Source: Acidobacteriota bacterium
GTDB taxonomy: Bacteria > Acidobacteriota > UBA6911 > JACQSX01
Assembly: GCA_016211105.1 (NCBI GenBank)
Contig: JACQSX010000010.1
Span: 276,913-340,912 of the forward strand
DNA: 64,000 bases
Direction of reading: 5' to 3'
Shown piece after piece: positions 8,885 through 18,700 of this stretch. The notes under the pieces are model-generated. The model was not told where the DNA came from. It worked only from the letters and a program-made list of their open reading frames with translations, and ran no database searches. A program made the translations under genes and the position numbers. Positions within the stretch are counted from its first letter, which is position 1, and each line of letters opens with the position of its first letter.

Positions 8885-9308
8885 AGTTTTGCCGGCAGTT
8901 TCTTGACGCTCGTTTCGATCGGATTACGCGCGGCTCGAAGCTGCTCCATCGCCTTCTCCCTAGGATCCGGCATATCCCGGTTCTCACGTTGCTTGGCGCG
9001 CGCGCAATGCTCGTGATCCTGGCGCCCTATGATAATGCCAAAGTCATAACAGAAGAATCGAAACTCCACCCCCAGTCACAATGTAACCAAAGCTTAAGCT
9101 CTTGTTAAGGATTCCGTGACATGGGTCTGAACAGATCTCCTTTCGTAATCTTTGCAGAGTTGTGACGAGATTGTGACATAGAGTTGTTACACTACCCGAT
9201 GATGGCCTGTTTTCTGGCGGCTCAAGTCCGGTTTTCGAAGCATCTCGTATTCTTGCAGCTTTGGTACCCTGGGCGGACGACTCCCTCAACAACAGGAGGC
9301 TTTTAAGG
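8885..9308. other. Divergent intergenic region glgC / pstS
   Basis: 424 bases without a secure gene. They hold the pstS Pho-box promoter (9160-9193), a further minus-strand TTGTGAC half-site at 9081-9075, the pstS SD, and a 62-codon minus-strand ORF that overlaps the glgC start and is not accepted. Confidence 0.6.
9160..9193 (+). promoter_or_regulatory. Pho-box promoter of the pst operon
   Basis: Two exact TTGTGAC repeats at 9160-9166 and 9171-9177 have starts 11 bp apart, the hallmark spacing of PhoB sites. TACACT, a 4/6 match to a -10 box, follows at 9188-9193, ten bases downstream, which is the usual Pho-box geometry replacing a -35. A third related TTGTTAC overlaps the -10 (9184-9190). 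Transcription would start near 9200, giving a leader of about 110 bases before pstS. Confidence 0.7.
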
Positions 9309-10415
9309 ATGATCGACTGCACGCGTGGAATCATCAAGGGCGCTCGTGCGGCGCGCGTGACTGCGCTAAGGGCCATCACAATACTATCGGCGCTGATATT
9401 GATGAGCTGTGGCGGGTCCTCCAGCGAATCAGGCCGCGAGGTAAGGCTACAGGGAGCAGGCGCAACATTTCCCAATCCGCTTTATCAGAAGTGGTTCAGC
9501 GAGTACAACAAGATCACGCCTCAGGCCAGGTTTGATTACCAGTCCATCGGGTCCGGAGGTGGCATCAAGCAAATCTCTGCTCACACGGTCGACTTTGGCG
9601 GCTCGGACGCACCCATGAATGACGAACAGATGAAAGCAGCGCCGGCCGAGATTCTTCATATCCCAACCGTCCTGGGGGCCGTGGTGATCACGTATAACTT
9701 GCCCGGCGTTCAAACCGAACTTAGGCTCACACCGGAGGCGGTAGCAGGGATCTTTCTGGGGAGGGTCACGAGGTGGAACGACGCAACGATCGCTTCCCCA
9801 AATCCTGAAGTAAAGCTGCCCGGGGAGCCGATCACCGTTATTCACCGCTCCGACGGCAGTGGCACGACCTATGTTTGGACCGACTACCTTTCCAAAGTGA
9901 GTCGGGAGTGGAAAGAGAAAGTGGGCGCCGGCACATCCGTCAACTGGCCGGTCGGGATGGGCGCCAAAGGCAACGAGGGTGTGACTGGCCAGGTAAAGCA
10001 GACCCCATACTCCATCGGCTACGTTGAATTGATTTACGCCGAGCAAAACAAACTCCCATACGTCTCGCTAAGGAATTCTTCCGGCGAGTTTGTACGTCCC
10101 ACGCTCGATTCAATCACCGCCGCCGCCGCGGGCGCAGTAGCACAAATGCCGGATGACCTGAGAGTATCGATTACCAACGCCCCCGGTAAAGACGCTTATC
10201 CCATGTCATCCTTTACGTACATACTGGTCTACAAAGACCAGCAAGATCCAGCCAAGGGGAAAGCGCTGGTAAACTTTCTCTGGTGGGCCACCCACGACGG
10301 TGAACGGATGGCCAAGGAGCTGTTGTATGCGCCATTGCCTAAGGAAGTCGTGGAAAAGACGGAGCAGAAGGTCAAATCTATTACCTATCATGGCAAGCCG
10401 TTGCTGGGGGGTTAG
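9309..10415 (+). CDS. pstS: Phosphate ABC transporter substrate-binding lipoprotein PstS
   Basis: Captures phosphate in the periplasm for PstCAB. ATG 9309 is chosen over the track start because AGGAGG lies nine bases upstream and it opens a lipoprotein signal ending in the lipobox LMSC (about residue 35). Family motifs: LQGAGATFPNPLYQKW, the phosphate-binding loop YQSIGSGGGIKQI, DFGGSDAPM, and HRSDGSGTTYVWTDYLS. 368 residues is typical. First gene of pstSCAB-phoU and directly behind the Pho-box promoter, so it should be induced by phosphate starvation. Confidence 0.95.
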   Translation: MIDCTRGIIKGARAARVTALRAITILSALILMSCGGSSSESGREVRLQGAGATFPNPLYQKWFSEYNKITPQARFDYQSIGSGGGIKQISAHTVDFGGSDAPMNDEQMKAAPAEILHIPTVLGAVVITYNLPGVQTELRLTPEAVAGIFLGRVTRWNDATIASPNPEVKLPGEPITVIHRSDGSGTTYVWTDYLSKVSREWKEKVGAGTSVNWPVGMGAKGNEGVTGQVKQTPYSIGYVELIYAEQNKLPYVSLRNSSGEFVRPTLDSITAAAAGAVAQMPDDLRVSITNAPGKDAYPMSSFTYILVYKDQQDPAKGKALVNFLWWATHDGERMAKELLYAPLPKEVVEKTEQKVKSITYHGKPLLGG

Positions 10416-10451
10416 GGACCGTGTGGAAATTCCTCTTTCCCTGTCAAAACG

Positions 10452-11477
10452 ATGCGCACGAAGATTAGTGTGACTGGAAAGGAATCTCGTTTTGGACCTT
10501 TGCACGTTTTGAAGTCCTCGCACTCTCTCGGTGGCGGCTCCATTTCGAAGCGGGCTTCGTTCCGCGTCGGCGACTGGTTGTTCAAATCTATAACGCTTCT
10601 CTTTGCAGTATTCATCGCCGCATTGGTGGTGATGATGATCTTGGAGATGGGTTTCAACTCCAGGCTGGCCATGGAACGATTTGGCTGGAGCTTCCTCTGG
10701 CGCACCACGTGGGACCCGGTAGCCGAGGAGTTCGGCGCGCTTCCCTTCATTTACGGCACGGCTGCCTCGTCCGTGCTGGCGTTACTCCTGGCAGTGCCGG
10801 TGAGCATCGGCGTCGCAATTTTTCTTGCAGAGCAGGCGCCGCGTTTTCTGTCTGACCCAATTTCATTTGTAGTCCAGCTTCTGGCCGCGATTCCGTCGGT
10901 AGTTTATGGCCTTTGGGGCATCTTTGTGCTGGCTCCGATGCTGCGCCTTCACGTCTATCCTCATCTTCAATCGGCTCTGGGATTCTTGCCACTTTTTCGA
11001 GGCTCCCAGAACGGCCTGGGACTTCTAACTGCAGGGATCATCCTTGCGATCATGATCGTCCCCATCATTACCGCCGTCGCTACGGATGTATTGCGGGCGG
11101 TGCCCAACACGCAGCGCGAGGCGGCGCTTGCTTTAGGCGCAACCAACTGGGAGAAAACCAGGGTTGTTCTCCGATATGCCAGGTCGGGTATCGCCGGCGC
11201 AATGATCCTGGGCCTGGGTCGCGCCATCGGCGAAACGATGGCAGTCACCATGGTGATAGGGAATCGACCTGACATTTCATTATCGTTATTTGATCCTTCA
11301 TTTACGATCGCCTCAGCCATTGCCAACGAGTTCACCGAGGCCGCTTCCGAAGTGTATCTGCATGCGCTCGTCGAACTGGGACTGATTTTGTTCCTGGTGA
11401 CTTTTGTGATCAACGCGCTCGCGCGCCTCCTGGTGTGGAGCATCACGCGCGAGCATGGGAGGATAGCGCATGCATAG
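10452..11477 (+). CDS. pstC: Phosphate ABC transporter permease PstC
   Basis: Inner-membrane half of the phosphate channel. About six membrane segments follow a polar N-terminal tail of some 40 residues; the permease coupling loop is visible as REAALALGATNWEKTRVV, with the downstream signature LGLGRAIGETMAVTMVIGN. 341 residues is within the family range. The last eight bases overlap the start of pstA, so the two permeases are probably translated together. Confidence 0.93.
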   Translation: MRTKISVTGKESRFGPLHVLKSSHSLGGGSISKRASFRVGDWLFKSITLLFAVFIAALVVMMILEMGFNSRLAMERFGWSFLWRTTWDPVAEEFGALPFIYGTAASSVLALLLAVPVSIGVAIFLAEQAPRFLSDPISFVVQLLAAIPSVVYGLWGIFVLAPMLRLHVYPHLQSALGFLPLFRGSQNGLGLLTAGIILAIMIVPIITAVATDVLRAVPNTQREAALALGATNWEKTRVVLRYARSGIAGAMILGLGRAIGETMAVTMVIGNRPDISLSLFDPSFTIASAIANEFTEAASEVYLHALVELGLILFLVTFVINALARLLVWSITREHGRIAHA

Positions 11478-12315
11478 TACCTCCGCCCTGCAGCGCCGCA
11501 AGGTGTTGAGTTGGACCATGGATACGGTCACAGGAGCTTGCGCGGTCCTGGTGATGGGAGCTCTCTTTGTCATTCTGGGTTACATCTTGGCAGGCGGCCT
11601 GCGCGCCTTGAATCTTGACTTCCTGATCAACGAACCGAAGCCCGTGGGCGAGCCGGGCAGCGGGATCGCCAACGCGATCGTGGGTTCCCTGATCCTCGTC
11701 AGTCTGGCCTCTGCCTTCGGTCTCCCGATGGGCATTCTGGCGGGAATCTACTTATCTGAGTTTAGTAGCGGTCGCGCCGGCTCTGTGCTGCGTTTCCTGA
11801 TAGACACACTGACCGGTGTTCCATCGATCGTCGTAGGCGTATTCGTGTGGACGCTCATGGTGCGTCCCATGGGTCATTTCTCCGCCCTGGCAGGTAGCGT
11901 GGCGCTCGGGATCATGATGATGCCGATTGCGGCGCGCACCACGGAGGAGATGCTCCGCCTGGTCCCGCAGAATCTGCGTGAAGCGGCTCTGGCCCTGGGA
12001 GCGCCCCGCTGGCGAGTCAGCCTAGGAGTTGTGTTGCGTACCGCCGCCGGGGGCGTTGCGACAGGCTCCATGCTTGCCGTGGCCCGGGTAGCAGGAGAAA
12101 CAGCGCCGCTGTTGTTCACCGCGCTTGGATTGAATTATCTGAGCACCCACCTCAACTATCCAATGGCTTCGCTCACGGTTCAGATCTTTTACTACGCCGC
12201 CTCTCCCTATGATGAGTGGCACGCGATGGCGTGGGCTGCGACGTTGGTGCTGATCACAACGATCTTGGTAATCGATATCGCCGTGAGGGTTCTGACGGCC
12301 AACCGTTATCAGTGA
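11470..12315 (+). CDS. pstA: Phosphate ABC transporter permease PstA
   Basis: Second permease subunit, pairing with PstC. Six membrane helices; FLINEPKPVGEPGSGIANAI is the typical periplasmic stretch, LVPQNLREAALALGAPRWR the EAA-like coupling loop that contacts PstB, and ARVAGETAPLLFTALG the conserved late helix. The start lies inside the pstC end (ATGCATAG). 281 residues, no defect seen. Confidence 0.93.
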   Translation: MHSTSALQRRKVLSWTMDTVTGACAVLVMGALFVILGYILAGGLRALNLDFLINEPKPVGEPGSGIANAIVGSLILVSLASAFGLPMGILAGIYLSEFSSGRAGSVLRFLIDTLTGVPSIVVGVFVWTLMVRPMGHFSALAGSVALGIMMMPIAARTTEEMLRLVPQNLREAALALGAPRWRVSLGVVLRTAAGGVATGSMLAVARVAGETAPLLFTALGLNYLSTHLNYPMASLTVQIFYYAASPYDEWHAMAWAATLVLITTILVIDIAVRVLTANRYQ

Positions 12316-12403
12316 ACCATGGAGGATGGGCAAGGAAGAAGCGCTGGAAGGCTGCTATTGAACGATATAGTACGCACATTGGAAAGCAACTGAGGCCAGA
12401 CAG

Positions 12404-13261
12404 GTGATGCAGAAGACGGATTCAAGCTCGCTGGCAAGTCCAGCTCCATTACCGAGCGAGCAGGAATTGGCAGCATCTGGACCGCTGGAGGAGAAGCCGG
12501 TCCAGCCCGGCAAAATGGTGGTCGAGCATCTGAATTTCTACTACGGGGCCGTGCGCGCGCTGCGCGATATTTCTCTGACACTCCGATCCAATCGGGTTAC
12601 CGCACTTATTGGCCCCTCTGGATGCGGCAAGTCGACGATGCTTCGCACGCTGAACCGGATGAATGACATCATTCCCGGCGCGCGAGTGGAAGGTCGTGTT
12701 GAGTTGGATGGGGAGGATATCTATGCCGCAACGACCGACGTGGTTCTGCTCCGCCGGCGTGTCGGCATGGTGTTTCAGAAATCGAACCCGTTTCCGCGCT
12801 CGGTATTCGACAACGTTGCCTATGGGTTACGGGTCAACAAGCTTGCGAGATCGAAGACAGAGCTTGAGGAACGGGTCGAAGCCAGCTTGCGCGCGGCGGC
12901 CCTCTGGGATGAGGTGAAGGACCGGCTGAAGGAGTCGGCGTTGGGCTTATCGGGTGGACAGCAACAGCGCCTGTGCATCGCACGCGCCCTGGCGGTGGAG
13001 CCAGAAGTTCTATTGATGGACGAGCCTGCTTCGGCTCTGGATCCAATTGCAACCCAGAGAATCGAGGAACTGATCGAGGAACTGAAGGAGCGCTACACCA
13101 TCGTCATTGTAACGCATAATATGCAGCAGGCCGCCCGGGTTTCCGACTACACCGCCTTCTTCTACTTGGGGGAACTGGTGGAGTTCAATCAGACTCGCAG
13201 ATTATTTACGACTCCAGCAAAGAAACAAACGGAGGATTACGTTACAGGGAGATTCGGGTAA
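12404..13261 (+). CDS. pstB: Phosphate ABC transporter ATPase PstB
   Basis: Cytoplasmic ATPase powering phosphate import. Walker [18 protein letters not shown]-loop VFQKSNPFP, signature LSGGQQQRL, Walker [13 protein letters not shown] and switch His VTHNMQQA are all present. GTG 12404 and ATG 12407 are adjacent possible starts; the SD is weak. An 88-base gap separates it from pstA and holds nothing clear. It carries an N-terminal extension of about 30 polar residues ([19 protein letters not shown]) beyond the usual PstB, so the true start could be an internal codon. Confidence 0.95.
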   Translation: MMQKTDSSSLASPAPLPSEQELAASGPLEEKPVQPGKMVVEHLNFYYGAVRALRDISLTLRSNRVTALIGPSGCGKSTMLRTLNRMNDIIPGARVEGRVELDGEDIYAATTDVVLLRRRVGMVFQKSNPFPRSVFDNVAYGLRVNKLARSKTELEERVEASLRAAALWDEVKDRLKESALGLSGGQQQRLCIARALAVEPEVLLMDEPASALDPIATQRIEELIEELKERYTIVIVTHNMQQAARVSDYTAFFYLGELVEFNQTRRLFTTPAKKQTEDYVTGRFG

Positions 13262-13267
13262 CTTGGT

Positions 13268-13466
13268 CGAAAGTCGCAAGTCACAGGTCACAGGTCGCAG
13301 GTCACAGGTCCCAGGGCATCGCATTGCAGTGGAAGATCATTCGTTAGTTAAAGAATTTAAACTCTACTGCGACTTGCGACCTGTGACCTGTGACTTGTGA
13401 TTTGTGACCTGTGACTTGTGACTTGTGACCTGTGACTTGTGATTTGTGACCTGCTGACCTGTTGAC
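13268..13466. repeat. Short-unit repeat array (AGTCACAGGTC type) in inverted halves
   Basis: Between pstB and phoU. The left arm (about 13268-13314) repeats AAGTCACAGGTC / CGCAGGTCAC; the right arm (about 13367-13466) repeats the complement, GACCTGTGACTTGTGA, many times at about 10-bp intervals. The arms can pair into a large hairpin around a 50-base loop. The array ends eight bases before the phoU ATG. The minus-strand ORF crossing it (GHKSQVTGHKSQVTG) is a translation of the repeat, not a gene. Confidence 0.85.
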
Positions 13467-13473
13467 TAAGACT

Positions 13474-14175
13474 ATGACCGACCATATCAGCAAGCATTTT
13501 GATGAACAACTCAGCCATCTAAAGCAGCAGATCCTGCGCATGGCTACCATGGTAGAGGAAGCAATTTCAAAGAGCATGCGGGCTCTTGCGCAACGTGATT
13601 CCTCTTTGGCCGAGCAGGTGATTTTCAATGATCCGCGGGTAGACAAGCTGGAAATCGAGATCGACAGCGCCAGCCTCGAATTGCTGGCGCTCCGGCAACC
13701 TGTGGCCCGCGATTTGCGCTTTATAACGACCAGTTTAAAGATCGTTAAAGATCTGGAGCGCGTGGGAGACCTGGCGGTGGACATTGCAGAACGAGCTGTC
13801 GAGATAAGCGCCAGACCGGAAATGAAACTTTTGCCGGGGTATCCGATGATTGCAGAGGCGGCCCAGAAGATGTTGAAGGATGCGGTGGATGCCTTTGTCA
13901 ACGAGGACGTGGAGTTGGCGCGGAAGGTCCTGTACGCGGATGACTATGTGGATATGCTCAATGAAAAGTTGTTTCGAGATCTGCTCTGTTATATGTCGGA
14001 AAATCCAGCCGATGTTTCCTATGCGTCGCATCTGATGTTTGTGGCCAAGTACTTGGAGCGTGTGGGCGACCATTCGTCCAATATTGCGGAGATGGTCGTT
14101 TTCATGGTGGAAGGACGTGACATTCGCCACCTGGAAAAGATCGCGCGCCTGAAAGAAGAGGGTGAAGAAAAATGA
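13474..14175 (+). CDS. phoU: Phosphate signalling protein PhoU
   Basis: Cytoplasmic regulator that couples PstSCAB to PhoR and dampens the Pho response. Two three-helix PhoU repeats: LKQQILRMATMVEEAI with RDLRFITTSLKIVKDLERVGDLA, and the second MLKDAVDAFV with LMFVAKYLERVGDHSSNIAEM. The two E-R-x-G-D motifs are the metal-binding signatures. ATG 13474 is used; the track TTG 13462 lies inside the repeat array. No SD is visible because the array runs almost to the start, which may weaken expression relative to pst. 233 residues, normal. Confidence 0.93.
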   Translation: MTDHISKHFDEQLSHLKQQILRMATMVEEAISKSMRALAQRDSSLAEQVIFNDPRVDKLEIEIDSASLELLALRQPVARDLRFITTSLKIVKDLERVGDLAVDIAERAVEISARPEMKLLPGYPMIAEAAQKMLKDAVDAFVNEDVELARKVLYADDYVDMLNEKLFRDLLCYMSENPADVSYASHLMFVAKYLERVGDHSSNIAEMVVFMVEGRDIRHLEKIARLKEEGEEK

Positions 14176-14551
14176 GCTGCTATAAAGCATCGAGTTCAGA
14201 GCGGGAGAGTACGTCCTCGCACCTAACTCATCTATAAACTCATCCATGCACAACTTGCACTGCAGTCAGAGAGGCCGGGCGTGGGCCAATCCGAAATTCC
14301 GTTGCCTGGCGTCTCCGGCGCAGTTTTCTTGGAGCCACCTCGGCACTCGTTTGGAATCATTCTGCCCGCCTGCAAGGAAGTAAAATTTCTTGTGTCCTGA
14401 GCCCTACCGAAAACCCGTGCCTGCTTTCTCGGGGAACCCGGCTATGGGACCCGTTTTCCCTTCAAAAGCTGTTTGGAATGTGTTAGGGTTATGCCGCATA
14501 TAACGTCAGCACTAGATTGCCATCTATAATTAGGATTGTCAGGAGTAGATC
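14176..14551. other. Intergenic, phoU to efflux operon
   Basis: 376 bases with no gene seen. TATAAT occurs at 14525-14530, too close to the next ATG (14552) to leave a normal leader, and without a matching -35. The SD of the adaptor gene (AGGAG, 14540-14544) is at the end of this stretch. No terminator hairpin was found. Confidence 0.5.
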
Positions 14552-15760
14552 ATGGGCGCATCTCCTCTATACCCAGCGGTGGCATTGCCACTTGCTGCGC
14601 TGTTTGTCTGTTCTTGTCTGGGACCCACGGCGGCTCGCGATAGCGTTGAGTCCGTGGCCCTTGCCACGGTTGCTGTGGCCAGGGTTGTGCCGGAAAGCCT
14701 GTCGCGGGAGCTCGTTCTGACCGGCGAATTTCGGCCGTACCAGGTCATTGAATTGCACGCTAAGGTCGCAGGCTACCTCAAAACTATCTATGTCGACATC
14801 GGCGATCACGTCACGGCCAGTCAGCTTCTCGCGACTCTTGAGATACCGGAGATGAATGATGAGCTTCTGGAGGCTGGCGCAGAGTACCGCCGGGCCACCG
14901 CAGAATTGATGCGGTTGAAAGGGGAACTGGAGCGCGCGCAGGCAAATCTCACGCTGGTGGATCTCTCCTACAATCGGCTGTCATCAGTCACTCAGGTCGA
15001 ACCGGGTCTGGTGGCGCAGCAGGAAATCGACGAGGCACTGGCACGCAAACAGGCGGCGGAGGCTCAAGTTGCTGCCGCCAAGGCTGGGCTTTCCGCGGCG
15101 GAACAACAGATCGAAGTGGCAAAGGCCAACGAACAGAAGAGCAAGACGATGATGGAATACTCCAGAATTGTCGCTCCGTTTGCGGGCATGATCACCAAAC
15201 GCTATGTGGACACAGGAGCGATGATTCAGGCGGGTACCGCTTCGCATAGCCAGGCTATGCCGGTCGTTCGCCTGGCTCAGATCGATCGGCTCCGGATGGT
15301 GCTTCCCGTGCCCGAATCGCATGTCTCTAAGATCCGAGGGGGGGCCTCGGTCACAATTCGAGTCAATTCTCTGGGAAAAACGTTCACCGGGACGGTTTCT
15401 CGCTTCACGGGAGAAGTGCAGTTGGCCACTCGAACGATGGACGTGGAAGTCGACGTTCCCAATCCTGGCGGGCTCTTGCTGCCTGGAATGTATGCAGACG
15501 CGCACTTGACGCTTGAGAGGCGCGACCAGGCTCTGACAGTGCCGATCCAATCGCTTGGCACCCGTGAAGGAAAATCCTATGTCATGGTGGTCAGCCAGCA
15601 AGGTGTCATTGAAGAACGTTTCATTCAAGTGGGTATCGAGGCTGCGGAAAAAGTAGAAGCTGTTTCCGGGCTGCAGGCGGGGGAACAGGTAATCGTCGGC
15701 AACAAAAGCGAGCTCAAATCGGGTCAGAGAGTCGAGCCGAAAGTAATGGGAGCCAGCTAG
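14552..15760 (+). CDS. RND efflux periplasmic adaptor (HlyD/AcrA type)
   Basis: Membrane-fusion subunit joining the RND pump to the outer-membrane channel. Hydrophobic leader with possible lipobox (FVCSC). Biotinyl-lipoyl half-motifs ELHAKVAGYLKTIYVDIGDH and EYSRIVAPFAGMITKRYVDT flank an alpha-hairpin rich in Ala/Glu/Gln (about 110-190). The beta-barrel and membrane-proximal domain follow, with LLLPGMYADAHLTL and GLQAGEQVIVGNKSEL. SD AGGAG is eight bases before ATG. It is followed without a gap by the pump gene (TAG then ATG), so this is an operon. Confidence 0.92.
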   Translation: MGASPLYPAVALPLAALFVCSCLGPTAARDSVESVALATVAVARVVPESLSRELVLTGEFRPYQVIELHAKVAGYLKTIYVDIGDHVTASQLLATLEIPEMNDELLEAGAEYRRATAELMRLKGELERAQANLTLVDLSYNRLSSVTQVEPGLVAQQEIDEALARKQAAEAQVAAAKAGLSAAEQQIEVAKANEQKSKTMMEYSRIVAPFAGMITKRYVDTGAMIQAGTASHSQAMPVVRLAQIDRLRMVLPVPESHVSKIRGGASVTIRVNSLGKTFTGTVSRFTGEVQLATRTMDVEVDVPNPGGLLLPGMYADAHLTLERRDQALTVPIQSLGTREGKSYVMVVSQQGVIEERFIQVGIEAAEKVEAVSGLQAGEQVIVGNKSELKSGQRVEPKVMGAS

Positions 15761-18700
15761 ATGCCCAGTTTCTCGATTCGCAATCCCTACTTCATCATTG
15801 TGTGCGCGCTGATTGTCACCGTAGTTGGCATCACAGTCCTGGTCCGCATGCCGGTGGACATGTTCCCACCCATCAACCTGACAGTCGTCGTAGTGGCGAC
15901 CTTTTATCCCGGGATGCCTCCGGAACAAGTGGAAAACGATATCACACAGCGCCAGGAAAGATTTTTCACGCTCGCTCCTGGAATCGAGCATATCGAATCG
16001 CGCGCCCTGCCGGGAGTCAGCATCATCAAGATTTTCTTTCAACCTGGAACCAACGCAGATACGGCCGTATCTGCGATGGCTAACCTGGCGGCTGCCGAAC
16101 AACGTCGGCTGCCCCCGGGGACTTTGCCGCCCATCGTGTTGCAATTCGACGCTTCGAGCGTTCCGGTCTGCTTGGTTGCCCTGAAAGGTGAGGGCATGAC
16201 GGAGGCAGCGCTCCGGGATATTGGGCACTACAAGGTGCGAACTCAGTTGGCAAAAGTTCAGGGAGCAGCGGTTCCTCCCCCTTTTGGAGGCCTCTACCGC
16301 CAGATCATGGTGTACGTCGATCCGCAGAAGCTGGAAGCGCATCAGCTCAGCCCGATGGATGTCGTGCGTGCGGTTAATGAGGCCAACTTGATTATGCCGG
16401 CAGGGGGTGTGAGGATCGGCCCGATCGACTATCCTATCTATACCAACAGCCAGTACCGGGATGTTGAAAGCATCCTGCAGCTTCCGATCAAAACCGTCGG
16501 TCAGGCATCGGTTATGGTGGGTGACATCGGCACGGTGCAGGATGCGGCCCAGATTCAGTACAACATTGTCAGAGTCGACGGACAGCCATCGGTCTACCAG
16601 CCGGTCCTGAGGCAGGGCGGCGACACGAATACCATTGCGGTAGTCAATGCGGTCAAGGGTGAGGTAGGCAATCTGCTGGATGTGCCGGACAACTTGGTCG
16701 CACGAGTTGTTTTCGACCAGTCCTTGTTCATCAAGAAATCAATCAAAGCGCTCCTGCAAGAAGGCGGCATCGGGCTATTTCTCACCTGCGTGATGATTTT
16801 ACTTTTCCTCGGGAGCATGCGAGCAACCCTGGCGGTATTTCTCTCGATTCCGCTCTCGGCGCTGGCTACTTTTATTGCGCTTTTCTTTGGCGGCTCTTCA
16901 CTGAACTCCATGACGCTGGGCGGTCTCGCTTTGGCTTTTTCCCGGTTGATCGATAACTCGGTGGTGGTGCTTGAAAATATCTTCCGGCGCATGGAACTGG
17001 GAGAATCGTCGCGGGTAGCCGCCGAGAGCGGGGCGCGGGAGGTAGCGCTGCCGGTTCTGGCATCTACGCTGACAACCGCCGTGGTATTTTTCCCCGTGAT
17101 CTTCCTTTATGGCGTAAGCAAAGATTTGTTTTCTGCGCTTGCACTAACCGTGGTGCTGGCGCTGTTTGCGTCTTACTTGATCGCGCTAACGATTGTACCT
17201 CTGTTTTGCGCCGTTTTCATTCGGGGCCACCATTCCCAGGAAGCAGGTTTGGAGCGACGAACCCAGCTATTTTCAGGTTTTAATCGTGGTTTCTTGAAAA
17301 TGTTGAGTGGGTATGATCGGCTGCTGGGTGTCCTGTTACACCGCCCGATTGCAACCGTCGTTGTGCTTCTTGTTTTCTTCGTTGCCAGCCTTGCCTTGTT
17401 TCCGAGGCTAGGCGTCTCCTTCTTTCCCAGAACAGATGCCGGCCAGTTTGTGATTAATTTGAAAGCGCCCTTGGGAACCAATCTTCAACTCACCGAGCGG
17501 GAAGTGAGCAAGGTCGAGAAACTGGTTCGCGAAGTTGTGGCTCCTGAGGACTTTGAGATGATGGTGTCTAATATCGGCGTGGTGCCTGATTATTCGGCTA
17601 TTTACACCAGTAATTCAGCTCCCCACACGGCGTTCCTTCAGGTGAGCTTGAAAGATGGCCACAAGGTCGGCAGCTATGAATACGTGGAGCGAGTTCGAAA
17701 GCGCCTCCGTGCCGAGATGCCTCACATGAGCGTCTATTTTCAGTCGGGTGGATTCGTAGACGCAGTTCTGAATTTCGGCATGCCTGCTCCCATCGATGTG
17801 CAGGTCAGCGGGCCGGACCTTGAGACGCCTTATCAGGTAGCCGCCCAAATTGCCGCCGAAGTGCGCCGGCTGCCGGGTGTGCAGGATATCCTGATACCCC
17901 AGGACCTGGATAATCCCGCAATCCGTCTGGAGATCGATCGTACCCGCGCCAGTCAACTTGGTTTGAGCCAGAAGGAGATCGTCAGCAACCTGATCACCGC
18001 GGTCACCTCCAATCAGATGATTGCCCCTACGTTTTGGACGGATCCAAAAAGTAATAACGATTACTATTTGACGGTTCAATACCCGGAAACACAGGTGAAA
18101 GATATCTCCGATCTGAAAAATATCCCTCTTCGGTCGCCGCTGCAATCCAAATCGACGCGTATGGATATGGTAGGAACAATCAAGCGGGTTCAGGGGCCCA
18201 CCGAGGTGGATCATTACGGACTGCGAAAGGTGATCGACGTCTACGTGAACATCTCCACCGAGGACATCGGCCGTGTTGCCGAGGGTATTGAGAGGATCAT
18301 CAGCAAAACAAAACTTCCCCAAGGTGTGCGCGTCGATTTGCGAGGAATCGTGAACGGGATGAGGGCCTCATTCCGCAGTTTTGGCCTTGGCCTGGTTCTA
18401 GCCGTTGTACTCCTGTATCTCATCCTCATTGCGCAGTTCCGCTCTTTTATCGATCCGCTGCTGATCCTTCTGGCGGTGCCGATGGGATTGATCGGTGTGC
18501 TGGTTACCCTGTATGGTACGGGAACCACGCTTAACGTGCAGTCTTTAATGGGTATCGTGATGATGGTGGGAATCGTGGTATCCAATAGCATCCTGCTGGT
18601 AGATTTTACCCGCCGGCTGCGGGCCGACGGCATGCCGCTTCGCGATGCCGTAGCAATGGCGGGTCGCATTCGATTGCGTCCGATTCTGATGACCTCCCTG

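Noticed and set aside
8881-9069. 62-codon minus-strand ORF overlapping the glgC start by GTGA
   Set aside because: Odd composition (MEFRFFCYDFGIIIGRQDHEHC), no recognised family and a poor SD; possible leader ORF but unsupported.
13268-13466. CRISPR array
   Set aside because: Units are about 10 bp, without spacers of constant length, and no cas gene is present.
13344-13901. 185-codon minus-strand ORF over the pstB-phoU repeat
   Set aside because: It is antisense to phoU and its start is a translated repeat (GHKSQVTGHKSQVTG).
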